In this document: positions 1 through 9,594 of the stretch, piece by piece
Numbering within the stretch: the first letter of the stretch is position 1
How the letters are laid out: each line of letters opens with the position of its first letter
Assembly: GCA_023091665.1 (NCBI GenBank)
Contig: JALJCQ010000017.1
Location: 2,480,001 to 2,544,000, forward strand
DNA: 64,000 nucleotides
Direction: 5' to 3'
Source of the DNA: Pythium myriotylum
Taxonomy: Eukaryota > Oomycota > Peronosporomycetes > Pythiales > Pythiaceae
The notes under the pieces: model-generated
What the model saw: only the letters and a program-made list of their open reading frames with translations
Told to the model about the DNA's origin: nothing
The model's database searches: none
Position numbers and translations under genes: made by a program

Positions 1-2
1 CA

Positions 3-2591
3 CAGTCGCCGCTGCCGGCAGACCAAGACCAGACAGCTTCATCTTTGCCCTCATTGAACGACTCTGTATCGATCATTGAAGGCCCAACAACAGCTCACTC
101 CACGCCCGAGGAGGCGCCGGACTCCCAGCTTGACTCCCAGCAACGAAGTGCATCGCAATTACTTGGAGATGACTCTTGCTCTGATGCCTCCCCACCGCCG
201 ACTTCACGCAGCTCCGACCACGAAGGAAACGTGCAGAGGGAAGGGGAACTCAGCCTACCGTTGAGCCCACTCATGTCGATGAAAGACTCGACTCTGCCAG
301 CAGAGGCCAACGAATTCACCATCGGCCAAGCGCCGTCGACGACGCCGGCCTCATCGACGACGAGGAAGCCGAAGAAGAGTGCCTCTACGAAAGCCAAGGC
401 ACGCAGTGACAGCCAACGCCCGCAAGGGCCTCGTCCAGCGCGCCCAGCGGCGTCAGGGACCTCCGCGACTGTGTCCAGCACGGTCTGGAGCAAAGCCGGT
501 ACCGCGCAGTTGGGTGCGAACCTCAGCGGCTCGGTTCTACACCCGGCAAAGGAGACGAGCCAGTCCGAGGCGCAACCGCCAGATCCGGCTCTTCTGAAAC
601 ACTTCATGTGTGCTACCAAGCCGGCCAATCTGAGACGAGACGGTGATCAGCGTCCGCTCACGATGCAGGAACGGGAAGCTTTCTACGCCTGGATGAGCCA
701 TCGACTGCACCTGGAAGGACCGCCGAGATTCATCACGGAGACGAACACTGCAGCGGAGCGGGACTCCATTGCTGAGTTCGACCGACGACACCTCGGATTC
801 AGGCTATACGTGGAGGTACCAGCGGGCTTCTCAATTCCAGAAAACGGCGCCAAGTACCATCTCTGTCACGCCGCCATCCTCGCGTGTGGAGCGGATGTGG
901 TGAAACGTCAAAAAGTGATCGCCTTCTTCAATGCGACCTTCACTATCACCGTCGATCCTAAGTCCATGATCATGACAATCCGATTTGTGCAACCAACCGT
1001 ACGAGATGCATGGGACGGCTTCGAATTTGCTCTTGGCAAGGGCATCGTAAGACTCCATGCTACAGACTCGCTGACTACGGATGTACCTAAGGTCGGATTC
1101 GACGATCCCGCTCAAAACCTCCTTTACCACGTCTATTTTCATGGAGGCACTGATCTTGTACAGCGGGCCATTCGAGCGATCGGCAAAGCGGCAGCAGGCA
1201 TGCCTGTCCTCGAGGCTCAATTGGTACAATCGATTGGCATGCGAGATTTCCAGCCCACGAGGTGGAAGCTGACGTTCGATCAAATCACGTGCCCGGGACC
1301 GCTCGAACGTGTGAGGAGACTCCAGGTGCTGTATGACCAGGTGCCGATTACGATCGACGTTCATCATCCGCGGGCCTCCAGACGAGCGCCATGTACAAAA
1401 TGTCTTAGCATTCGCCATTCAACCAAGGACTGCAAGAACAAGTTTGCGGAGCGATCTGCAGCTAGTCGCACCCTCGCCCTCGACGTTCCCAAAGCGGAAG
1501 CCTTCCAACTGACCGCCGCCATCTCTCCCAAAAAGATGGCACGCCAGTTGAAAGAGTTACGGGAGACTGTCGCCCCGGAACTCGAGCGAAGCCTCGCCGC
1601 GGAAGAGCAGGCACGGCTGCAGAAGTTAGAGCGCAAGACCAAAGCTGCCGCAAATCGCGCAGCAAAGGAAGCTGCAGCCGAAGCTAGAGCCCAACAGCTA
1701 GCGCGAGCGCAATTCGACAAAGACCGCAAGGCCCATGCCCGGCATCAGACGCTCCAGGCGCACAAGAGTGTCCGCGATCAACTCCGACAAATCCAACAGC
1801 AGGCACGCACCACAGCCAAGTCCTTTGGGTGCCCTATGTCCGGAACCTCAACCACGACCGGGGCGGAGACAAAGAGCAGTGACCAGTCGGTACCACAGCC
1901 CGCGAGGGAGGAGCACCCACGCGACGAAGCGAACACGAGCGGAGCGACCCCGGCGCAGCCAACTCTGGCCATCATTCCGTACGTTGACCCAGGAACACAG
2001 ATCGGTAAACGACAGGAACCGCCGTCGCCAACCGCAAGCGACTCCGGCCCTCCAGCGAGCAAAGGAAGACAATTTGTCCCGACAGACGACGACGGAGCTG
2101 GGCTGCCGCCGCTTGCCCCCGAGCAAGTCCGGACACTCCAACTTGGAGAAAGCCCTACCGATGTAGCGAGACAGCCAGGAGAGACCGACTCAGTCACGGT
2201 ACTTGCAGAAATGAAGCCTGCTGCCCGACGCATCCAAAAGCAGATGCCTCTGTCCGCGTTCTTCGCGCCTCAGTCGCTCGCGGATGCACAAGCTCAGCTC
2301 GATCAAGAGATAACCATCAGACGGTTACGCCCCGAGGAGCACTGGCAAAGCCAGTTCCCAAGTCCCTTGCTCGATGCTATACTTAACCAGCTATGGGCCC
2401 CTGTACGCTTGAAGACCGGAAAGCCGCCTTTCGCGCACGAATCGTGCGAACACCAGCCAACGGTGGGTGTTTACAGTTCGCAGTGCATGGCTGCAGAGCC
2501 CGATACATCCGCGGCGAGGAAATGTTCGTCTGCCGAACATCCGTCAAAGAAGGTAACCACTACAAAGACGGGATGTGTACTAGTCTGCTAG
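3..2591 (+). CDS. LINE ORF1 protein, zinc-knuckle nucleic-acid-binding (partial at 5')
   Basis: The reading frame is open from the window edge, so the true start is upstream. The N-terminal ~180 residues are low-complexity Ser/Pro/Ala-rich. The middle is a globular ORF1/gag-like region followed by one zinc knuckle, CTKCLSIRHSTKDC (C-X2-C-X4-H-X4-C), at about nt 1390-1432. A charged Ala/Lys/Arg/Glu coiled-coil-like stretch then runs to ~1800. The last ~60 codons overlap the OTU frame and look non-functional. By analogy with other LINE ORF1 proteins it would coat element RNA in the cytoplasm. The transition near 2395 may be a frameshift that separates ORF1 from the OTU domain. Confidence 0.75.
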   Translation, partial: QSPLPADQDQTASSLPSLNDSVSIIEGPTTAHSTPEEAPDSQLDSQQRSASQLLGDDSCSDASPPPTSRSSDHEGNVQREGELSLPLSPLMSMKDSTLPAEANEFTIGQAPSTTPASSTTRKPKKSASTKAKARSDSQRPQGPRPARPAASGTSATVSSTVWSKAGTAQLGANLSGSVLHPAKETSQSEAQPPDPALLKHFMCATKPANLRRDGDQRPLTMQEREAFYAWMSHRLHLEGPPRFITETNTAAERDSIAEFDRRHLGFRLYVEVPAGFSIPENGAKYHLCHAAILACGADVVKRQKVIAFFNATFTITVDPKSMIMTIRFVQPTVRDAWDGFEFALGKGIVRLHATDSLTTDVPKVGFDDPAQNLLYHVYFHGGTDLVQRAIRAIGKAAAGMPVLEAQLVQSIGMRDFQPTRWKLTFDQITCPGPLERVRRLQVLYDQVPITIDVHHPRASRRAPCTKCLSIRHSTKDCKNKFAERSAASRTLALDVPKAEAFQLTAAISPKKMARQLKELRETVAPELERSLAAEEQARLQKLERKTKAAANRAAKEAAAEARAQQLARAQFDKDRKAHARHQTLQAHKSVRDQLRQIQQQARTTAKSFGCPMSGTSTTTGAETKSSDQSVPQPAREEHPRDEANTSGATPAQPTLAIIPYVDPGTQIGKRQEPPSPTASDSGPPASKGRQFVPTDDDGAGLPPLAPEQVRTLQLGESPTDVARQPGETDSVTVLAEMKPAARRIQKQMPLSAFFAPQSLADAQAQLDQEITIRRLRPEEHWQSQFPSPLLDAILNQLWAPVRLKTGKPPFAHESCEHQPTVGVYSSQCMAAEPDTSAARKCSSAEHPSKKVTTTKTGCVLVC

Positions 2592-3850
2592 AATACCTCT
2601 CGCCCATGGTGGCGGACAATGCGGTCACGCTCGCGGACTTCAACCGACGGTTCTTCAAGCTCGGGCCGCCAGAGGACGAAGAGGCGGCAATGCGGGCAAT
2701 TCGGCGCTTCATCGAAGGGATCCGAGATGCAACACTGTCCCACGGGCTTACTCGAGGTCAATGGGGTGCAGACGAAGACATCTTTGGACTCGTGTGGTAC
2801 GTTCGAGAACCGATCATCGTGATCGCAGAAGATGAAGACTCTCAAAATATGACAGTCCGTATCGTACGACTGGAGCGATCTGTTGCGAAAGGACCAGAAC
2901 GCATCGAACAGCTCTTCCCAGAGCCGTCCGAGGCGTTCGAAATCGTTCGAACCTTCCTACGCCACCGAGTCCTGCCTACGATTCTTGTGTTCAGACCAAA
3001 TGGAGGCAACGGCCATTTCGACAGTTTCAGGTTCCATGACAGTCTCTACAAAGAATGGACTAGCGACTACAAAGAAGGCCTCGCCATGAGGGCTCGAATG
3101 GATCAAGTTTTAGTCGCGCTTGGATGGTATGTTGCGCCACTTACCAACCATGGCATCCCGAAGTACGAGACTGTCGACTTAGTCTCCAACAGCGATTCGA
3201 CGTACGTCCCGACAGAGACTCCGACTCCCTCGCCGACACCGGCGGCCTCACCTGCTGTCCTCTCCCCGGTCTCCGCCCACGCGCTTATCAGCGCATTGAA
3301 CCCGCGACGGCGGCGCCGAGGAGCTCTCGCGCAGCTTTGGCAGCAAGCAGAGGCGGCCAATCTTGTCGCTTACAGACAATGGGACGGCCAGCAAGATGAC
3401 TGTGCGGACAGAGACGAAGCGGACACGGTGAACGCGGGCTGGGAGTACTGGAGCCGCTCAACAGCTCAGCTGGTGGCACTCTTGCGAGCCTTACCGTACC
3501 CGGAGGTGGCGCTCAGCCTGCTCCCGCCAGCGCTCCTCACACGTCTGGGCAACGAGCTCAATGCACTCTGCGATGACAGTACTATACCTGCATTCGTGAC
3601 GGCAAACGACACTGGTGAAGCGCGCAAAGAGTGGAGCAGACTAGTCGCCTTGGTAGCAGTGGCGAGTTCTGACGAACTCATCGATCTTCGGTCAGTCGAA
3701 TGGCTACGCTCCCACCCTGAAGAGACTGTTTCGGCACTTCATGATCTCCGGCTCCATGACTGGACAGTCATTGCTAGGCTCGCGTTTGCGAGCGAACTCG
3801 CTCAGCCGACCCAACCTGCCCAGCCAGGACAGGTTGGTGATCGTGTATGA
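2393..3850 (+). CDS. LINE-encoded OTU-like cysteine protease ORF
   Basis: The 485-codon frame opens with an OTU-like domain. ANGGCLQFAVHGC supplies a candidate catalytic Cys in a G-x-C-x-F context (residues ~23-35). The QWGADEDIFGL...PIIVI segment matches the OTU core (WG...E.L..LA....I.V). GGNGHFDSF supplies the candidate catalytic His. The rest is Pro/Ser-rich and helical with no domain I recognise. The stop codon overlaps the next ATG as ATGA (3847-3850), the arrangement used for stop-restart coupling in some LINEs. It overlaps ORF1 by ~200 nt in another frame. It may originally have been continuous with ORF1. Activity is inferred from motifs only. Confidence 0.65.
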   Translation: MGPCTLEDRKAAFRARIVRTPANGGCLQFAVHGCRARYIRGEEMFVCRTSVKEGNHYKDGMCTSLLEYLSPMVADNAVTLADFNRRFFKLGPPEDEEAAMRAIRRFIEGIRDATLSHGLTRGQWGADEDIFGLVWYVREPIIVIAEDEDSQNMTVRIVRLERSVAKGPERIEQLFPEPSEAFEIVRTFLRHRVLPTILVFRPNGGNGHFDSFRFHDSLYKEWTSDYKEGLAMRARMDQVLVALGWYVAPLTNHGIPKYETVDLVSNSDSTYVPTETPTPSPTPAASPAVLSPVSAHALISALNPRRRRRGALAQLWQQAEAANLVAYRQWDGQQDDCADRDEADTVNAGWEYWSRSTAQLVALLRALPYPEVALSLLPPALLTRLGNELNALCDDSTIPAFVTANDTGEARKEWSRLVALVAVASSDELIDLRSVEWLRSHPEETVSALHDLRLHDWTVIARLAFASELAQPTQPAQPGQVGDRV

Positions 3851-4502
3851 GGCACGTGCGCCCAGCCTCGCTGACGCAAGTGCGGCGTCCAGCCGAGGCA
3901 AATGTGCAGGAAGCGTCGACGCCTCCGCACGCCAGCACGACCAGTCACCCTCCATCCTCGCGGATAGAGAGTGGCACCAGACCTGCCTCTATGGCCCAGC
4001 CACGGAGGCCGGCCCGGCGGAAACCTCCGCCTCATTTGCAAGTACTCACGCAGAACGTACAAGGCCTGCTCAAGAATCGTGAACATCTTGAGAACTGGTT
4101 TGATGCTTTTAGGCGCACATATGATCATCGGCAGTTTGACGTCGTCATCCTCCAAGAAACGAGAGCCACGGAGAGATGGGCTCCGGTACTGGAAGACATG
4201 TACGCCAGAGCTTGGGGTTACGATTTGAAGAAACTGTCTAGTCCTCTCTCGTACTGGCCGGCGACGGACACCGCCGCTGGTGGCGTGGCGATACTCCCCC
4301 ACCCACAAACGGCGATATCGGACGTCAGGCCGTGGAGAAGGGATCTCTGGTCCGCACACTTCGCTGCAGTCCAAGGCAAGCTGGATGGGGAAGATATCAC
4401 GATCGTCTGTGTCTATGGAAGCATCAATGCTAACACGCGTGAACGTTTCTTTCAGCATTTAGCAGACCAAACCAAGCCCAGCGGAACAATCCTCCTAGGG
4501 GA
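3847..4502 (+). pseudogene. LINE AP-type endonuclease domain, frameshifted
   Basis: After a Pro/Arg-rich leader the frame enters an exonuclease-endonuclease-phosphatase fold: LTQNVQGL (Asn motif), VVILQETR (catalytic Glu motif), GGVAIL and IVCVYGS. The conserved GDFN motif at 4495-4515 is broken: a run of four G reads out of frame, and the continuation (DFNCILDPE-type residues) is in the +1 frame that runs on into the RT ORF. A one-base loss in a G-run explains this. In an intact element this domain nicks target DNA for target-primed reverse transcription. Confidence 0.8.
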
Positions 4503-7500
4503 GATTTCAACTGTATTCTGGATCCAGAACTCGATCGGAGCAGGCGCACTAGTTCACACCAATCATCAGACGGGCTCTCGAAATTCCTGGTGGCGTGGGA
4601 CCTCATTGATGCTGCAACTGACTCGATGATTGCAGTGGCATCAACGACGGATGTCCGAGAGTTCCACGCAACACATCATACTTACTGTTACGGGCTTCGT
4701 GACGACACGATCGCGACTGCACGGCTAGACAGGTGGTATCTTACAACGAGCACGTTCCAGCGGCTGCGTCGGCTTGTCACGACAGCTCCATTTTGTCGCA
4801 CGGATCATGATGGTGTCATTCTTCAGCTCATGGCCAATGGCGCCCACCAGGCCCGACGGAGTTCCCAGGAGCCACGATTACGGTATCCGCTGCCGGAATG
4901 CACAACAGACGCGATCCACGCCATCGGAGAGAAACTTCTTGAGGAAGCTGGGAAGACGCTCGTGACGCAGCCGGCAGAGATCTCTGCCAAGAGTTGGGAC
5001 CAGACAAAAACGCAGATCAGACGAGATAGTCTCCGAGTCAAACGAGAACAACTCGCTCTGGCCACTCGTCGATTTCGCAAGCAAAAGAAACGGCTCGTAG
5101 AAGCTCTCCGCGAGGCTAAGCGCGACGCAAGCAACAGGCACCTCACGATTGGGGCCAGTGTCGAGGAGATCACGAGCGCGATGAGGAGGCTCTCTCTAGA
5201 TCCGGCTGCAAGATTTCGAACGATCCGACGGGATCTCATTCGACTCCAAAGTGATCGGCTCCGTCACACGCGGCAAGCCCGGCACTCGTCCCATGCTGGA
5301 CGTCCGCACGAGTCAGCCAAGGCCTTCTTCAAACGCATCTCTGTGAAGATCTCACGCCGACATGTGGCCGCACTACCGCGACGGCCGCACTCCAACCTCT
5401 GCAATGCGGATCAAGTAGGGCAGGACTGGGTGTCGATTATTCAGAAATCCCCCTGTGAAGAAGACGCTCAGGATCGAGTATTCGAGCAGCTCCCGCCGAA
5501 GTCTCTTCAGCTCCCGGAAGACTTTGACGATATGCTCTTCACCGCGGACGCAATCGCCAAAGCCATCAAGTCCTGCCCCAAAGGGAAGGCTAGCGGGCCT
5601 GACGGACTGCCGAACGATTGGTACAGAGAGCACGTCGATACTTTGGCTCCCATACTCGCGTCTTTATTTTCCACGTGGTATCGAGCGAGTGTACTACCTC
5701 CAAGCTTCAAGGCTGCCTCGGTTTGTTGCATCCCGAAGAAAAGCCAGCCCCTCACGGGACTGGATTTTCGGCCAATTGCGCTCCTCAACACCGATTATAA
5801 AATCTACGCACGAATCCTGCTCACTCGGATCCGCGCCCACGTACCTGCGATGGTCTCCTCCACACAGTATGGGTTCATTAAAGGACGACAAGTTCATGAC
5901 GCTATTGACGTGTGGTCGGCTTTCCAAAAGAGAGCAGTGGCAAAGAAGATTCCGAATTCAGCCCTAGCGGTGCTACTTGACTCCGCCAAAGCGTACGACT
6001 CCCTGGATCGGAGGTTCCTCACGCGAGCGCTGAGACGACATGGTCTCCCGACTCCCATGATTGACGCAATCGAGCAAATGCACCTCGGCACGACCGCTGC
6101 TTTCATTGTTGATGGCCAAATCTCAGCCACTTTGGATGTGACAACAGGCATCAGGCAAGGGTGCCCACTCGCCCCAACTCTCTTTGTGCTTGCTATGGAT
6201 GTGCTCTACGACCTAGTCAAGACTTTCCCGGATCTCGCAGGGCTGAAATTCGAAGAGAACCTCTCAGTCTCGATTGTGGGATTCGCAGATGACACAACTG
6301 TATATCTCCGCTCCCCGGCGGAACTACCAGCTTTACAACGTGTCCTCCAACTGTTCAAAAATGCGTCTGGGCTCGCAGTTAATGTGGAGAAAAGCACTGC
6401 AGTCTTTCTCGCGGGAGACGGATGGAAAGCATCGATCGATGACCATGGATTCCCGGTCGCGAGCAAGTACCAGCTCGTCCGCTACCTAGGAGGACAGATC
6501 TCCACGGATCCCATCAACCAGCAGGTCTGGGACATTACGCTCCAGCAACTTCGGGTCAGACTCCAACTTGCGGCCGTCAAGACGACTGACCTCATGCAAC
6601 GCGTACAAGTGTGTCAAGCTGTCATTCTGCCCAAAATCCTGTTTGTCGCGCGGCACTCGTGGCCTACGGCGGAGATGATCGACAAACTCCAAAACTTCGT
6701 TCACAATTATGCGTGGCACGGGCTCTTGGCTCCCGGAGATAACACTGGACGAGCCTGGATGAGCGAGACCGCTGCCTTCGCAGAGCGACGACAAGGAGGA
6801 CTGCAACTGCCCTCACTACGAGATGAACTCCTGATACTCAGTGCTACCACACTCCAGCGGTGGTACTCCGCTAAGGATACCATCGCAGCTGCAGTCGGGG
6901 AGGTGCTTGCGGCGACCTCTGCGTTCCCCACAGCAACTCACGTTGCTCCAGGAAGAGGGTCAGGACATCAGCCACGGCTTGCTGCCACGATGGCGGCCAC
7001 TGGCAGATCGGTGCTAAGCGGAGCTGCGGTCTTCCCATGGGAAGAACAAGAACGATCTTTCATTCTATCTCTACTACCGAAAGCCGGAAGAGCGTCCCTG
7101 AGTGATGGCAAGTGGCTCAACGGATGGTACCAGCGGGATTACAACTCCCTCAAGTTGACTTTAAATTCGATACGTGCGATGCAAAGGTCGCGGGCAGGAC
7201 GCCTCAACCTTCACGCTCTGCTTCACACCCCTATTGTTGGCTCAGAGCTTCTGCTCCACGCTTCGGGACGAGAACTACGTGCCTCGGATTTACCAGGCCT
7301 CCAAGCCGGGGATGCAACGGTTCATGACCTGATCGACATACATTGGGTGAGCAGGGCCACGCTCAATTTTCGTCTGAAGCATATCTCCTATCCTTATGAT
7401 GCAGTTGACAGCTTCAGACTCCTGTGCGACACGCTAGTGATCTGCTACCCGGATCTCCTCCTGCCGCATAACCCCGCGCATCACCTACTTGAACATGGGC

Positions 7501-9026
7501 GATCGAAGGATGCATGGTACCTCGAACACATCGACGGCAGAACCTCTCTCTTTCGACTAGATGAGGACAATGTCACCAGGAAACTCGGGACGGTATCCTC
7601 ACTACATCACGCGGAATCGTTGGCACGCGCCGCATCGAAGCGCGCTTCACTCAAGTTCTACCCTCACCCCTTGCTGAGCCCAGTGCTTCCTCTTTGGGGC
7701 GCGCCGAGGCTCCACGGTAAAGCCATCCTTAGGGACTCGGTCGCTCGAACCAAACGCGCCAGGGCGGAACCAGACCTCGAACGGCGACGTCGATTAGCTC
7801 ACGACTCTTCCAGCGAGTTTGGCATGGCGTTAGATAAAGTGAGCTGGGGAGAGGTCCACAGACTCAAGCACAGCTCCAGCCGCCAACGGTTGATCTACTT
7901 CCGAGTTAAAGGGCTTCGACTCTCCGGATGGGACCGCCTACACGACAGGCGGGGATGCCCACATTGCCCTTCAGAAGGGACCGACGGTGGTGCCGTCTTC
8001 CACATCGTCTGGGAATGCCCGGCTGCGCAGCAGCTATGGACTACTCTGCGCTCCGTCACCGCGTCTCTAGGTCTCTGGAAAGACCTGGATGACGCAGAGA
8101 CTGCCGAATTTCTCACTGCAGTCTTCAGCCTTCGTTTACCTCGCGTACCGCCTAAGATCTGGGAACTCCCCACCCTCCGCAAGTGCCTCCCCGAAGAAGA
8201 AGACACAGGAGCTGGGCCGTACCCAGTCCTACAAGCGGTCTGGCAACAACTTGTGCTGGAGACACTCGTAGTGATCAACGGATGGAGAAACAGTATGGCC
8301 GATGAGTCGCGGGCCTGGTCACATCGACAGGCTGCGGCTCTGCACACGATTTGTTGTCAACGAGTGCTTGACACGCTCCGATATCGGCTGGAGCGCGCAC
8401 ATGACAAGCCAGACTTCGCAAAAAGTCTCATTGATAGATTCAAGAATCTTCTCGATTCAACCGAAGAACTGATCGAACCAATCGCAGCACTCGTCGAGCC
8501 AGCTAATGTGCTATTCTTCGCAGGACGGACGAGAGGCAATCCCGGCCCTGGTGGAGCTGGCGCCCTCCTCGTCACAACAGCATCTGCGGGCCCCAGCCCG
8601 ACTGTTTTCTGGAGCTCCGCCGCCTGGATCGTCGACCCCTCGACCACTACCACCCAGGCTGAGTATCACGGCCTCATTGATGGCCTTCAAGCTGCAAAAG
8701 CTAATGGCTGGTTCGGCTTAACTGTGATCGGCAGCTGTGCGCCCATCCTCCGTCAACTGCGAGATTATAAACCTCCCAAGAACGACCAACTCCTGCGACT
8801 CTACCACAGAGCCAGGAACCTCGCCGATGTCGTCGGCGTTCGTCACTGGCAACACCACGTACGCGCCCACAACTCGCTCGCGGCCATCCTGGCACAACAC
8901 GCGATGGACTCCGGCCACACAAGCCGCGCCCACCATCCCACTGGCATGACCTGCCACGCAGATCTGCCACGGCTCGCGCCCTCCGACTTACACCCCTGGC
9001 TTGTCAGCCAAGTTGACCCACGGTAA
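4503..9026 (+). CDS. LINE reverse transcriptase-RNase H polyprotein segment
   Basis: A single open frame continues from the endonuclease GDFN region; no separate ATG is needed, because it follows the frameshift. RT lies at ~5560-6480: KGKASGPDGLPNDWY, IALLNTDYKIYARIL, LLDSAKAYDSLDR (motif A), GIRQGCPLAPTLF (motif B) and FADD (motif C, 6282-6293). A zinc motif CPHC...H...C lies at ~7955-8020. RNase H lies at ~8505-8900. In RNase H only the Glu (TQAEYHGL) is kept. The three catalytic Asp positions read Ala (FFAGRTRGN), Ser (VIGSC) and Ala (HNSLAAI), whereas the sister fragment at 21531-22301 has Asp at all three. RNase H is therefore probably inactive. Confidence 0.88.
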   Translation, partial: DFNCILDPELDRSRRTSSHQSSDGLSKFLVAWDLIDAATDSMIAVASTTDVREFHATHHTYCYGLRDDTIATARLDRWYLTTSTFQRLRRLVTTAPFCRTDHDGVILQLMANGAHQARRSSQEPRLRYPLPECTTDAIHAIGEKLLEEAGKTLVTQPAEISAKSWDQTKTQIRRDSLRVKREQLALATRRFRKQKKRLVEALREAKRDASNRHLTIGASVEEITSAMRRLSLDPAARFRTIRRDLIRLQSDRLRHTRQARHSSHAGRPHESAKAFFKRISVKISRRHVAALPRRPHSNLCNADQVGQDWVSIIQKSPCEEDAQDRVFEQLPPKSLQLPEDFDDMLFTADAIAKAIKSCPKGKASGPDGLPNDWYREHVDTLAPILASLFSTWYRASVLPPSFKAASVCCIPKKSQPLTGLDFRPIALLNTDYKIYARILLTRIRAHVPAMVSSTQYGFIKGRQVHDAIDVWSAFQKRAVAKKIPNSALAVLLDSAKAYDSLDRRFLTRALRRHGLPTPMIDAIEQMHLGTTAAFIVDGQISATLDVTTGIRQGCPLAPTLFVLAMDVLYDLVKTFPDLAGLKFEENLSVSIVGFADDTTVYLRSPAELPALQRVLQLFKNASGLAVNVEKSTAVFLAGDGWKASIDDHGFPVASKYQLVRYLGGQISTDPINQQVWDITLQQLRVRLQLAAVKTTDLMQRVQVCQAVILPKILFVARHSWPTAEMIDKLQNFVHNYAWHGLLAPGDNTGRAWMSETAAFAERRQGGLQLPSLRDELLILSATTLQRWYSAKDTIAAAVGEVLAATSAFPTATHVAPGRGSGHQPRLAATMAATGRSVLSGAAVFPWEEQERSFILSLLPKAGRASLSDGKWLNGWYQRDYNSLKLTLNSIRAMQRSRAGRLNLHALLHTPIVGSELLLHASGRELRASDLPGLQAGDATVHDLIDIHWVSRATLNFRLKHISYPYDAVDSFRLLCDTLVICYPDLLLPHNPAHHLLEHGRSKDAWYLEHIDGRTSLFRLDEDNVTRKLGTVSSLHHAESLARAASKRASLKFYPHPLLSPVLPLWGAPRLHGKAILRDSVARTKRARAEPDLERRRRLAHDSSSEFGMALDKVSWGEVHRLKHSSSRQRLIYFRVKGLRLSGWDRLHDRRGCPHCPSEGTDGGAVFHIVWECPAAQQLWTTLRSVTASLGLWKDLDDAETAEFLTAVFSLRLPRVPPKIWELPTLRKCLPEEEDTGAGPYPVLQAVWQQLVLETLVVINGWRNSMADESRAWSHRQAAALHTICCQRVLDTLRYRLERAHDKPDFAKSLIDRFKNLLDSTEELIEPIAALVEPANVLFFAGRTRGNPGPGGAGALLVTTASAGPSPTVFWSSAAWIVDPSTTTTQAEYHGLIDGLQAAKANGWFGLTVIGSCAPILRQLRDYKPPKNDQLLRLYHRARNLADVVGVRHWQHHVRAHNSLAAILAQHAMDSGHTSRAHHPTGMTCHADLPRLAPSDLHPWLVSQVDPR

Positions 9027-9113
9027 GCACAGGAGTATGCACTCGAGCCCCAGCTATTAGGGTACATTTATTGCGCTCAATAGACTTCACCTTCATCATC
9101 ATCATCATCACCA

Positions 9114-9307
9114 GTTGGGAGAACGAGACTGGCAGTACTGTACGTCGTCTCGCGTTCACATGTCTTCGAGTTCTCACCATACACTGTGCTTATAATCGGC
9201 CCAAACTCGCACGGCGGAAGCGTCGATGGCGTCGTCTGGTCTCCAGATTCTCCCGATACCGCGCAGGCATGGGAAATCGCAAGGAGGAAGAGTCTCTGGA
9301 GGTGCAT
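9114..9307 (-). pseudogene. 5' fragment of an elicitin-like gene, cut by the LINE
   Basis: The minus-strand frame starts MHLQRLFLLAISHACAVSG, a likely signal peptide. It continues with PPCEFGPIISTVYGENSKTC...LVLPTGD, which matches the first two cysteines and the P(T/S)G(D/N) turn of the elicitin-like domains in the gene at 9595-10995 (compare TTYEPTSLSVPSGN). Right after the PTGD codons the frame runs into the GAT repeat of the LINE tail. The remaining four cysteines of the domain are missing from this side; the other half would lie beyond the LINE 5' end, outside the window. A good initiator motif sits just upstream. Confidence 0.8.
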
Positions 9308-9320
9308 GTTGCGCTGGACT

Positions 9321-9340
9321 TGGCAAATGGACGAGTGATC
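9321..9340 (-). promoter_or_regulatory. Oomycete initiator-like element of the truncated elicitin gene
   Basis: Minus strand GATCACTCGTCCATTTGCCA, ~14-33 nt before the ATG. It fits the oomycete Inr plus flanking promoter pattern (TCAYTYY..CAWTTTGCC). The same core, with CAATTTGCC or GATTTGCC, lies before the GH5 genes of the cassettes and before the intact elicitin gene. Confidence 0.6.
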
Positions 9341-9594
9341 GGAAGGCTACCTCAACCAGGGCAGCCGTTCAGGACTACCTCTACAATAAGATACGGATGA
9401 GATTGGTAGACCAGGCATCACCGCAATCAGGTTAGATGAGCACGGGGCTTGGACTTGAAAACCAATCCCTTTGTTTCCGATTACTAGGTGGTGGTGTCGT
9501 GGACGTCCGCGACTCTCACCCAGATCACACAATCATTCGGTGAGTCATTACTATCCAAATCGTCCATCTCCACGCAGTTTGATTCCCATGAGAC

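Larger units (their letters stand above)
1..9112 (+). mobile_element. LINE-type non-LTR retrotransposon, 5' end outside window
   Basis: One transcription unit on the plus strand. It encodes in order a CCHC ORF1, an OTU-like cysteine protease, an apurinic-type endonuclease, reverse transcriptase, a CCHC-like zinc motif and RNase H. It ends in a short 3' UTR (9027-9112) with a TCATCATCATCATCATCACC tail, so the 3' end is an ATC microsatellite rather than poly(A). The same 3' end (caatagacttc/cc + TCATC repeats) recurs at 21456-21490 (minus) and near 33650-33700. The domain set resembles I-superfamily LINEs with RNase H; OTU domains are known from Dualen/RandI-type LINEs. At least two frame breaks (near 2395 and 4500) and lost RNase H residues suggest a dead copy. 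The insertion interrupts an elicitin-like gene. Confidence 0.9.

Noticed and set aside
9095..9113. Asp repeat at the end of the truncated elicitin (DDDDD)
   Set aside because: It is the translated LINE (ATC)n tail, not part of the protein.
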